Source of the DNA: CAYJFK01 sp964369475
GTDB lineage: Bacteria > Bacillota > Clostridia > Oscillospirales > Feifaniaceae
Assembly (NCBI GenBank): GCA_964369475.1
Contig: CAYJFK010000103.1
Location: 1-5,072 of the forward strand
Length of the DNA stretch: 5,072 bases
Direction of reading: 5' to 3'
The notes below the pieces were generated by a model, which made no database searches, had not been told where the DNA came from, and was given only the letters and a program-made list of their open reading frames with translations. Of this stretch, positions 1-5,012 are shown one piece after another. A program made the position numbers and the translations under genes. How positions within the stretch are numbered: the stretch's first letter is position 1; each line of letters starts with the position of its first letter.

Positions 1-151
1 CGGCTCGGCGCAAGGCGAGGCGAGCGGCGGCTCGGCGCAAGGCGAGGCGAGCGGTGGCTTGGCGCAAGGCGAGGCGAGCGGTAGCTCGGCGCAGGGCGAG
101 GCGAGCGGCGGCTCGGCGCAAGGCGAGGCGAGCGGAGGCTCGGCGCAGGGC
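1..151 (+). repeat. 27-bp in-frame tandem repeat in the mutL linker, about 5.6 copies visible
   Basis: Units begin at 2, 29, 56, 83 and 110, with a partial copy at 137-151. Each encodes GSAQGEASG. Copy 3 has Leu for Ser (TTG for TCG) and copy 4 has Ser for the first Gly (AGC for GGC); the other differences are synonymous third-base changes (CAA/CAG, GGC/GGT/GGA). The array runs off the left edge, so the true copy number is unknown. Because 27 is a multiple of three, gain or loss of units keeps mutL in frame. The location matches the flexible, poorly conserved linker between the MutL ATPase and endonuclease domains. Confidence 0.95.
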
Positions 152-781
152 GATTGGACGGCATATTCAAGTCAAGGCATTATTGCCGAGGAGCAACAGG
201 TCTTGCCGACCATGGAGCGACCCTTTAGAATTGCAGGTGGGCTCTTTGACACATACTTTATAGCGGAGTTTGAGGACGAGGTTTGGTTTGTCGACAAACA
301 TGCCGCACAGGAGCGTATATTCTACGAAAACTTCCTCGAAAATGTCGAGAGCTCGGCGCAACAACTGCTCGTGCCAAGGGTCTGCACCCTCGGTCGCAGA
401 TATACCGCCGCCTTGACAGAGGGGGCACAGATCGTGGCGCACTGTGGCATAGAGATCGATCTATTCGGGGAAGATGCCGTTACAATTCGCTCTGTTCCTA
501 TGGGCATAAGCGAGGCGGCTTGCGAGAATTTGCTTATAGAGCTTGCCGAACTGCTTTCCGAGGGGCGGCGTGACACAACACCCGAGCTCGTTAAAAAGGC
601 ACTTCACAAGGTGGCATGTGTTGCCGCTGTTAAGGGGGGCGACAGGGAGCAGATGGCGGCAGGGGAGGAGCTCGTGCGGCTACTGCTTGAAAACCCGAGT
701 TACAGGAGTTGCCCTCATGGCAGACCCTGTTTAAAGGTGCTCTCCAAAGCGCAGTTTGAAAAGGAGTTTTACCGCACATGA
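2..781 (+). CDS. mutL: DNA mismatch repair protein MutL, C-terminal part (5' end outside window)
   Basis: MutL couples mismatch recognition by MutS to strand incision. The reading frame is open from the left edge, so the N-terminal ATPase domain lies outside; about 259 codons remain. The first 50 or so residues are a Gly/Ser/Ala/Gln/Glu repeat linker. Then comes the C-terminal domain, with the endonuclease metal motif DKHAAQERIFYE (bases 293-328, family pattern D-x-H-A-x2-E-x4-E, with K where Q or M is usual), a beta-clamp-binding-like QQLLVP (359-376), the zinc-site motif CPHGRP (710-727) and a terminal F-x-R (FYR) just before the stop. These motifs predict a nicking-competent MutL, as in Bacillus, not the E. 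coli type. In the conserved A-C-K-x-A-[IV]-K stretch the first Lys is Val here (ACVAAVK). The stop overlaps the miaA start by ATGA. Identification is secure; the linker repeat is the odd part. Confidence 0.95.
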   Translation, partial: GSAQGEASGGSAQGEASGGLAQGEASGSSAQGEASGGSAQGEASGGSAQGDWTAYSSQGIIAEEQQVLPTMERPFRIAGGLFDTYFIAEFEDEVWFVDKHAAQERIFYENFLENVESSAQQLLVPRVCTLGRRYTAALTEGAQIVAHCGIEIDLFGEDAVTIRSVPMGISEAACENLLIELAELLSEGRRDTTPELVKKALHKVACVAAVKGGDREQMAAGEELVRLLLENPSYRSCPHGRPCLKVLSKAQFEKEFYRT

Positions 782-1695
782 CAAAACCAAAGGTTATAGC
801 AATAGGCGGTCCGACAGCGACCGGCAAGACAGGGCTTTCCGTTTTGCTTGCAAAGGAGCTTGGCGGCGAGGTTGTATCTTGCGACTCGATGCAGATATAC
901 AAAGGCATGGAGATAGGCACAGCGGCACCGACCTTGGAGGAGCAAGAGGGTATACCGCATCATATGGTAGGGTTTGCCGATCCGACAGTGCCATACTCGG
1001 TTGCAGATTATGTCGAGGCGGCACGACCGATAATAGAGGGCATTGTTGCACGTGGCAAGCTTCCCATTGTTGTGGGGGGCACAGGGCTTTATATGGACAG
1101 CTTGCTGTCGGGGCGTGAATATTTTGAGCAGGTCGAAAGCGACATACGAGATCAGCTTATGGCGCAAGATGAGATGGCTCTCTGGGAGCGGCTACATGCC
1201 CTCGACGAGGTGGCGGCGGCAGGTATTCACCCTCAAAACAAGCGCAGAGTTGTGCGTGCACTCGAGACGGTGCTAATTACGGGGGAGCGCATGTCGGAGC
1301 GTTCCAAGCGGCAGTCGGCAGGCATATCGCCCTACGACACAATAAAGATAGTTTTAGACTACGAGGACAGAGAGATTTTAAGAAATCGCTGCAACATGCG
1401 TGTTGACCTTATGATGGAGCAGGGACTTGAGGCTGAAGTGCGAAGTTTGCTGCTGCTTGAAGGCATAAGAAACTCTACCGCAATAAAGGCAATCGGCTAT
1501 AAAGAGTTGCTCGAATACATAGACGGAATGGCAACACTCGAGGAGGCAGTAACAAAGACTAAGTCGGCGACACGCAGGTATGCCAAGCGTCAGCGGACGT
1601 GGTTTAAAATGGATAAATCGGCTCTGTGGTTTTTTCGAGAACATTTTGAATTTACAGCAATATTAGACAAAATTCGACAGGATGGCTTGATATAA
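778..1695 (+). CDS. miaA: tRNA dimethylallyltransferase MiaA
   Basis: MiaA transfers a dimethylallyl group from DMAPP to N6 of A37 in tRNAs that read codons starting with U; MiaB usually adds the methylthio group afterwards. The 305-residue length is normal for the family. Visible motifs are the P-loop GGPTATGKT (residues 10-18), DSMQIY (36-41, with the catalytic-site Asp), IPHHMVG (59-65), GGTGLY (100-105), PQNKRRVVRALE in the tRNA-binding middle part, IGYKEL, and the C-terminal RRYAKRQRTWFK. Translation starts at ATG 778, inside the mutL stop (ATGA overlap), with an AAAAGGAG ribosome site at 759-766, so it is probably coupled to mutL. The mutL-miaA-hfq order is the same as in Proteobacteria. 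Nothing in the protein looks damaged. Confidence 0.97.
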   Translation: MTKPKVIAIGGPTATGKTGLSVLLAKELGGEVVSCDSMQIYKGMEIGTAAPTLEEQEGIPHHMVGFADPTVPYSVADYVEAARPIIEGIVARGKLPIVVGGTGLYMDSLLSGREYFEQVESDIRDQLMAQDEMALWERLHALDEVAAAGIHPQNKRRVVRALETVLITGERMSERSKRQSAGISPYDTIKIVLDYEDREILRNRCNMRVDLMMEQGLEAEVRSLLLLEGIRNSTAIKAIGYKELLEYIDGMATLEEAVTKTKSATRRYAKRQRTWFKMDKSALWFFREHFEFTAILDKIRQDGLI

Positions 1696-1696
1696 T
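1688..1696 (+). promoter_or_regulatory. Extended -10 promoter motif overlapping the miaA stop, possible hfq promoter
   Basis: TGATATAAT matches the extended -10 consensus TGnTATAAT exactly and includes the miaA TAA stop (1693-1695). No good -35 lies 16-18 bp upstream (the hexamer at 1668-1673 is poor), as is common for extended -10 promoters. Transcription would start near 1703, giving hfq a leader of about 27 nt with its ribosome site. This is a motif match only. Confidence 0.45.
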
Positions 1697-1698
1697 TT

Positions 1699-1721
1699 TC
1701 CCATAAAATGGAAATATGGGA
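1699..1721 (+). promoter_or_regulatory. Inverted repeat that can pair with the hfq ribosome binding site
   Basis: TCCCAT (1699-1704) is the perfect reverse complement of ATGGGA (1716-1721), with an 11-nt A-rich loop. The right arm covers most of the hfq Shine-Dalgarno sequence GGGAGG (1718-1723). An alternative short hairpin, CCAT (1701-1704) with ATGG (1708-1711), would leave that site free. The full left arm exists only in read-through RNA from miaA, not in RNA started at the extended -10. A regulatory role is inference. Confidence 0.35.
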
Positions 1722-1723
1722 GG
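1718..1723 (+). promoter_or_regulatory. hfq ribosome binding site that decides the start
   Basis: GGGAGG directly abuts the ATG at 1724 (no spacing) but lies 6 nt from the ATG at 1730. Normal spacing therefore favours the second ATG. Confidence 0.75.
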
Positions 1724-1729
1724 ATGACA

Positions 1730-1966
1730 ATGGACAAGCAGTTAAACATTCAAGACGCATTTTTAAATCAAGTAAGGCGAGATAGGAATTTAATCTCGAT
1801 GTATCTAATGAACGGGGTACGAGTTGGCGGAATTGTTAAGGCATTCGACAGCTATGTGGTCGTGCTGGAGGACAAGGGAGCGCAACAGGTAATTTATAAG
1901 CACGCTATATCTACAATTATACCGGCAGTGCCCGTACCACTATTTAAGGCGGACGATGAAGAATAA
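1730..1966 (+). CDS. hfq: RNA chaperone Hfq
   Basis: Hfq is an Sm-fold protein that forms a ring hexamer and binds small RNAs, mRNAs and A-rich tracts. From ATG 1730 the protein has 78 residues; an ATG at 1724 would add two, but the ribosome site touches it. With the 1730 start the key residues fall at E. coli numbering: Q8, D9, rim RRDR at 16-19, F39, D40 and Y42. The Sm2 signature YKHAIST follows at 56-62, shifted by one by a small loop insertion. The C-terminal tail is short and acidic (KADDEE), unlike the long enterobacterial tail. The gene lies 34 nt after miaA, as in many Proteobacteria, and its last 11 nt overlap the next gene. An extended -10 motif and a site-covering hairpin lie in its leader. 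The family call is firm. Confidence 0.96.
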   Translation: MDKQLNIQDAFLNQVRRDRNLISMYLMNGVRVGGIVKAFDSYVVVLEDKGAQQVIYKHAISTIIPAVPVPLFKADDEE

Positions 1967-3191
1967 AAAGAAGAGCGGTTTTTTCGGCAGGATTGGGCTT
2001 GCGGTCTTTGCCACTATGGCGGCGGCATACATAGCCTTTTTGGCGGCAAGCGTTGTACAGCCCGATTTTACAACCGAAACGGCACTTTACAAGAGCGTGA
2101 CAGACGAAATAACGACGCTCGGTTGGTTTTTTAGGGAGGAATCCCTACTTGTCCCCGAGGGGCTTTCGGGGAGCTATGTTTTGTATGAAGTTGATGAAGG
2201 CGGCAGAGTTGCGACGGGGGGTCTCGTCGCAACTTTGTATTCCACAAGAGAAGATGCGGCGGCGGCCGCCGAGAGTGTGCGGCTTATCGAGGCCGAGTCG
2301 AGGCTTGAAACCATGCTTGCCCGTCCCGTTATCGGCATAGGCGAGGTAGAGGAGATAGACAGCTCTGTATACGAAGAAGTGCGCCTTACAGCAGAGAGCA
2401 TAGAGAGCGGCAATGTAGCAGATGCGATAGACTCGAAGGAGGAGATCGCCTACCTTTTGGCTCGCCGTCAGCTCGCTACCGATGGCACAGAGCCCGCCGC
2501 CCTTTTGCTCGAGGAGACAAGGGCCGAGATTTCGGCTGTGTCGGCAGGTATTTCGCAGGCAGGTAGGGAGATAGAGTCCCAAACAGCCGGCACCTTTACC
2601 TCTGTTACAGACGGATACGAAGAAATATTCGACCCGACACTATGCGGCGAGCTCTCGCCCGACGAGCTTAGAGCACTTGCAAGCACTGCACCAAGCAGTA
2701 CGAGCGGCGCTCTTGGGAGGGTGGCGAGTAGCTACGAATGGCGATTTGTTTGCATTGTGCCAAAAGAGCAGGCCGACACGCTTACAGAGGGGCGGAGCTA
2801 CGAGCTTCGCTTTGGCGGCGCACCCTCCGACCCTGTGAGCGCTACACTTGAAGATATATACACCTCGCCCGAGGACGAATATGTGCTTACATTTTTGTCG
2901 AGCGTGGCGACAGACATAACGCTTACCGAGCGGCAACAATCGGTTACAATAACGAGGCGCACCTACGACGGGCTTTCGATAAACAACCAGTCGAGACGAG
3001 TGGTAGACGGGGTTACGGGGGTCTATGTCTTTAACGGAATGGAGATGGACTTTAAGCCGATAGAGGTAGTCTACACGACAGATACCTTTACGATAGTAGA
3101 ATGGTCGGCAAATTCTTCGGGGGCGTTAAAGTTATACGATGAAGTCGTGGTAAACGGCAAGGATCTATACGACGGCAAGGTTGTAAATTGA
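1956..3191 (+). CDS. HlyD-like membrane adaptor protein of unknown role
   Basis: This 411-residue protein resembles clostridial proteins annotated as HlyD-family (periplasmic adaptor-type) subunits; its real job is unknown. It has a short Lys-rich start, one membrane segment (about residues 13-34), and then an outward part. GWFFREESLL (56-65) followed by GSYVLYEVDEGGRVATGGLVATLY (split here as GSYVLYEVDEGG at 72-83 and RVATGGLVATLY at 84-95) is the half-lipoyl or barrel-sandwich pattern. Residues about 98-210 are Ala/Glu-rich and probably helical. AGTFTSVTDGYEE (211-223) looks like the second lipoyl half, and the C-terminal half is beta-rich with GVYVFNG near the end. No ABC or RND transporter gene is adjacent. 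The start overlaps hfq by 11 nt with a weak AAGGCGG site (1946-1952), suggesting translational coupling. It lies upstream of yggS-sepF-yggT, so a role in the envelope or division is possible but is inference. Fold class moderately sure. Confidence 0.75.
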   Translation: MKNKKKSGFFGRIGLAVFATMAAAYIAFLAASVVQPDFTTETALYKSVTDEITTLGWFFREESLLVPEGLSGSYVLYEVDEGGRVATGGLVATLYSTREDAAAAAESVRLIEAESRLETMLARPVIGIGEVEEIDSSVYEEVRLTAESIESGNVADAIDSKEEIAYLLARRQLATDGTEPAALLLEETRAEISAVSAGISQAGREIESQTAGTFTSVTDGYEEIFDPTLCGELSPDELRALASTAPSSTSGALGRVASSYEWRFVCIVPKEQADTLTEGRSYELRFGGAPSDPVSATLEDIYTSPEDEYVLTFLSSVATDITLTERQQSVTITRRTYDGLSINNQSRRVVDGVTGVYVFNGMEMDFKPIEVVYTTDTFTIVEWSANSSGALKLYDEVVVNGKDLYDGKVVN

Positions 3192-3229
3192 TAGCCGAGC
3201 AGTCGTGTGGTGTGGTCGTGTAGTGGCAA

Positions 3230-3419
3230 GAGGGCACGGCCGCCCGTGGCGGCGTGCGGTGGTGCAAGAGGGCACGGCCGCCTGCGGCGGCGTGCGGTGG
3301 TGCGTGAGGGCACGGCCGCCTGTGGCGGCGTGTGGCGGTGCGTGAAGGCACGGCCGCCCGTGGCGGCGTGTGGTGGTGCGTGAGGGCACGGCCGCCTGCG
3401 GCGGCGTGCGGTGGTGCGG
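3230..3419. repeat. Five tandem 38-bp units, each with a GC-rich hairpin
   Basis: Units start at 3230, 3268, 3306, 3344 and 3382 and are exactly 38 bp each. Within every unit the arm GCACGGCCGCC can pair with GGCGGCGTGC across a 3-nt loop (YGY), giving 10 base pairs and one bulged G. Units differ at seven positions only; the sole change in a paired base is the last C to T in copies 3 and 4, which keeps a G-U wobble in + strand RNA. Copies 2 and 5 differ only at the final base. There are no spacers between units, so it is not CRISPR. Possible roles are transcript 3'-end protection, weak termination or simply a minisatellite. Confidence 0.93.
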
Positions 3420-3466
3420 CCATGCGACAGCGTGGTAGTACAGTATCACAGCGGTGCGGCCATGCG
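3413..3466. repeat. Degenerate sixth unit bounded by a 14-bp direct repeat
   Basis: GGTGCGGCCATGCG occurs at 3413-3426 and again at 3453-3466, 40 bp apart, close to the 38-bp period. The sequence between has lost the hairpin core. It reads as a decayed or differently built unit at the array's right border. Confidence 0.6.
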
Positions 3467-3487
3467 GCATTTTAAAAGGCAGATTAC

Positions 3488-3511
3488 ATCAAATGTACAT
3501 ATTGATTTGAT
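3488..3511. promoter_or_regulatory. Operator-like inverted repeat upstream of yggS
   Basis: ATCAAAT (3488-3494) and ATTTGAT (3505-3511) form a perfect 7-bp inverted repeat with a 10-nt spacer. The 8-bp palindrome ATGTACAT (3493-3500) sits between and overlaps the left arm. It lies in the AT-rich stretch that also holds promoter-like hexamers, so it could be a repressor site; AT-rich sequence gives such dyads easily. Confidence 0.3.
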
Positions 3512-3535
3512 ATAGATATAACCTATATATATAAA
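3494..3535 (+). promoter_or_regulatory. Putative promoter region for yggS-sepF-yggT
   Basis: Two overlapping candidates are visible. TTGATA (3507-3512), 17 bp, TATAAA (3530-3535) has the better hexamers but would start RNA inside or after the ribosome site. TGTACA (3494-3499), 17 bp, TATAAC (3517-3522) has a weaker -35 but would start near 3529 and leave the ribosome site intact. The abrupt change to AT-rich DNA after the array supports a promoter somewhere here; the exact one is not settled. Confidence 0.4.
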
Positions 3536-3551
3536 AGAAGGGTGAATGATT

Positions 3552-4253
3552 GTGGGAATAGTTGACAATGTAGCACTGCTTAGGGAAAATGTTGCGAGGG
3601 CTTGCGCTCTTTGTGGCAGAGATCCGTCGAGCGTAACTGTTGTTGGGGTTAGCAAGACATTTGGGGTCGAGGCGATAAACGAGGCAGTAAAGGCAGGCAT
3701 TACCGACATTGGTGAGAACTTTGTTCAGGAGTTTGTAACAAAGGTCGAGGACATCGACAAGGCGGCAAATTTGCACTTTATCGGGGCGCTTCAGACAAAC
3801 AAGGTTAAAAATGTTATAGGCCATGTTAAAACGGTGCAGTCGGTCGACAGGATGTCGCTCGCTGACGAGATCTCCAAAAAGGCAAAGGGGCTTGGCATAA
3901 GTCAAGATGTGCTAATTCAGATAAATGCAGGCGGCGAGGCTTCCAAGGGGGGCGTTTCCTTTGAGGAGGCGGCAGAGCTTGTCTGCGCAGTTGCGGAAAA
4001 AGAGGGAATAATTGTTAAGGGATTTATGACAATTCCCCCTTTTGACGAGGATATTTCAAAAACTTGTGTTTATTTTGAAAAAATGTATAACTTATTCCTT
4101 GACATAAAGGCAAAAACAACGGATAATAAAAACATTGACATGCAAACTCTTTCTATGGGCATGTCGGGCGACTATACAGAGGCCATAAAATGCGGCTCCA
4201 CCATGGTGAGGGTCGGCACTGCCATATTCGGACATAGAAACTATAATAAATAA
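3552..4253 (+). CDS. yggS: PLP-binding homeostasis protein, YggS/PLPBP family
   Basis: YggS-type proteins are cytosolic, fold-type III TIM-barrel proteins that bind pyridoxal 5'-phosphate, carry it safely and affect vitamin B6 and amino-acid balance; no enzymatic reaction is established. From GTG 3552 the protein has 233 residues. The PLP lysine is K35 in VVGVSKTF; GENFVQE, HFIGALQTNKVKNV, SVDR, QINAGGEASKGG, GFMTIPPF, LSMGMSGDY and the phosphate-binding region MVRVGTAIFG follow in family order. I prefer GTG 3552 to ATG 3546. It makes the N-terminus align with the common family start (x-I-x-x-N-[LV]-x-x-[VL]-R-E) and sits about 9 nt after GAAGGG (3537-3542), whereas ATG 3546 is only 3 nt away. 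The LQTNK motif has IGA before it where IGH or IGP is usual. It heads the group with sepF and yggT, as is common in Gram-positive division clusters. Confidence 0.94.
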   Translation: MGIVDNVALLRENVARACALCGRDPSSVTVVGVSKTFGVEAINEAVKAGITDIGENFVQEFVTKVEDIDKAANLHFIGALQTNKVKNVIGHVKTVQSVDRMSLADEISKKAKGLGISQDVLIQINAGGEASKGGVSFEEAAELVCAVAEKEGIIVKGFMTIPPFDEDISKTCVYFEKMYNLFLDIKAKTTDNKNIDMQTLSMGMSGDYTEAIKCGSTMVRVGTAIFGHRNYNK

Positions 4254-4254
4254 A

Positions 4255-4269
4255 GAAGTTACATACTTC
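4255..4269. promoter_or_regulatory. Small palindrome between yggS and sepF
   Basis: GAAGTTACATACTTC has 5-bp arms (GAAGT/ACTTC) and a 5-nt loop, two bases after the yggS stop. It has no T-run and is too weak for a terminator. It may be chance. Confidence 0.2.
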
Positions 4270-4277
4270 GAGTAAAT

Positions 4278-4282
4278 GGAGG
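4278..4282 (+). promoter_or_regulatory. sepF ribosome binding site that decides the start
   Basis: GGAGG ends 5 nt before ATG 4288 and overlaps the in-frame ATG at 4276, so only the 4288 start can use it. Confidence 0.85.
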
Positions 4283-4287
4283 TAGCA

Positions 4288-4752
4288 ATGGGAATTTTTG
4301 ATAAGTTTAAGGATTTTATCGGGACGGACGAGGACGAAGACGAGGACGACGATTTTTTCCCAACAGAGCGAGATGGCAAGGAGGACATTACTCCCGAGCC
4401 AAAAGAGGATAAAAAACTCTCTATTGTAGAGGGCAAAAAGTCGGGGGGTAAGGTCGTTAACATTCACACAACAGCACAGCTTCAAGTTATACTTGTAAAG
4501 CCCGAGCGTTTTGACGATGCGGTGAGCATTGCCGATCATCTTCTTGACAAGCGCACAGTCGTTCTTAATTTGGAGCAGACAAACAAGGACGTTAGCCGCA
4601 GGCTTGTGGACTTTTTGTCGGGCGTTGCCTATGCAGGCGGCGGACAGATTAAAAAGGTTGCCAACAGCACATTTATAATAACCCCATACAATGTTAATAT
4701 TATGGGAGATCTTCTCGACGATCTCGAGTCCTCGGGGGTATTCTTTTCATGA
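4288..4752 (+). CDS. sepF: Cell division protein SepF
   Basis: SepF tethers FtsZ to the membrane and organises the division ring in Gram-positive bacteria. The 154 residues show the three expected parts. An N-terminal amphipathic membrane-targeting helix, MGIFDKFKDFIG (1-12), is followed by an acidic linker with an unbroken run of nine Asp/Glu (14-22) and more charged residues to about 55. The globular SepF domain (about 64-140) has VILVKPERFDDA, VVLNLEQTNKD, RRLVDFLSG, YAGGG and FIITPYNVNI. Start at ATG 4288 rather than 4276, because the strong GGAGG site overlaps the earlier ATG and the helix begins with the family's usual MG. It follows yggS by 34 nt and its stop overlaps the yggT start by ATGA, so translation of the two is probably coupled. 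Confidence 0.96.
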   Translation: MGIFDKFKDFIGTDEDEDEDDDFFPTERDGKEDITPEPKEDKKLSIVEGKKSGGKVVNIHTTAQLQVILVKPERFDDAVSIADHLLDKRTVVLNLEQTNKDVSRRLVDFLSGVAYAGGGQIKKVANSTFIITPYNVNIMGDLLDDLESSGVFFS

Positions 4753-5012
4753 TCCCAAGACTGTTAATAGCTATATCGTGGTTTATTTCGCTTATACAGG
4801 TAGTTTTAGTTGTAAGGGCGATCGGCTCGTGGTTTCAGGGCATTGCCTTTATCGAGCCATTTTACAAAATGGCATGTGCGGCAACAGAGCCAATCGTTGC
4901 ACCGATAAGAAATGCAATAAACAAAAACGCATCATTTGCAAGTGCGCCGGTAGACATGTCGGTGCTTTTTGCCTATCTTGCGCTTGAGCTTTTAAGGATA
5001 CTGCTATTTTAA
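4749..5012 (+). CDS. yggT: YggT family membrane protein
   Basis: This 87-residue protein has two hydrophobic segments, about residues 5-24 and 69-87. Between them lies the family region with EPFYK, TEPIVAPIRN and a short loop. YggT proteins (YlmG in Bacillus, related to plastid YLMG) sit in the membrane; their biochemical role is unknown, though location beside sepF and effects on nucleoid or division in some organisms point to the envelope or division. The length is typical. The gene starts at ATG 4749 within the sepF stop (ATGA overlap), with only a GGGGG stretch (4734-4738) as ribosome site, fitting translational coupling. In many relatives the S4-domain gene ylmH and divIVA come next; no start for such a gene is visible before the window ends. 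Confidence 0.92.
   Translation: MIPRLLIAISWFISLIQVVLVVRAIGSWFQGIAFIEPFYKMACAATEPIVAPIRNAINKNASFASAPVDMSVLFAYLALELLRILLF

Larger units (their letters stand above)
3192..3545. other. Intergenic region with repeat array and AT-rich promoter stretch
   Basis: This is the only long gene-free stretch. It holds a GC-rich degenerate lead-in (about 3202-3229), five 38-bp units (3230-3419), a degenerate tail (3420-3467) and an AT-rich leader before yggS (about 3477-3540). Open frames on the minus strand in all three frames are by-products of a GC-rich repeat without stop codons. I see no intrinsic terminator with a T-run, no tRNA and no protein gene here. Confidence 0.8.

Noticed and set aside
54..263. 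Arg/Ala-rich + strand frame over the mutL repeat
   Set aside because: It is a shadow of the 27-bp repeat in another frame; the mutL frame continues into a clear MutL domain.
769..1167. Minus-strand frame of 132 codons opposite miaA
   Set aside because: It lies opposite the well-supported 5' part of miaA, shows no domain and is Cys/Leu-rich in the way of antisense frames.
2145..2582. Minus-strand frame of 145 codons opposite the adaptor gene
   Set aside because: It lies opposite a frame with a membrane segment and HlyD-like pattern, and has no recognisable motif or ribosome site support.
3230..3419. CRISPR array
   Set aside because: Units follow one another directly with no unique spacers, and there are no cas genes in the window.
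3230..3419. G-quadruplex-forming sequence
   Set aside because: G runs are mostly of two, with only isolated runs of three; the hairpin explains the unit better.
1..3419. Common origin of the two tandem arrays
   Set aside because: Period, unit sequence and symmetry differ; only short GC-rich strings such as GGCGGC are shared.
3071..3470. Three long minus-strand frames of 80-111 codons rich in Pro, His, Arg and Ala
   Set aside because: They arise because the 38-bp GC-rich unit has no stop codon in any minus frame and rotates through all three frames. They overlap the end of the adaptor gene, lack convincing ribosome sites and have no recognisable domain.
3192..3480. Intrinsic terminator after the adaptor gene
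   Set aside because: The hairpins are strong but none is followed by a T-run; TTTT at 3470-3473 follows no good stem.
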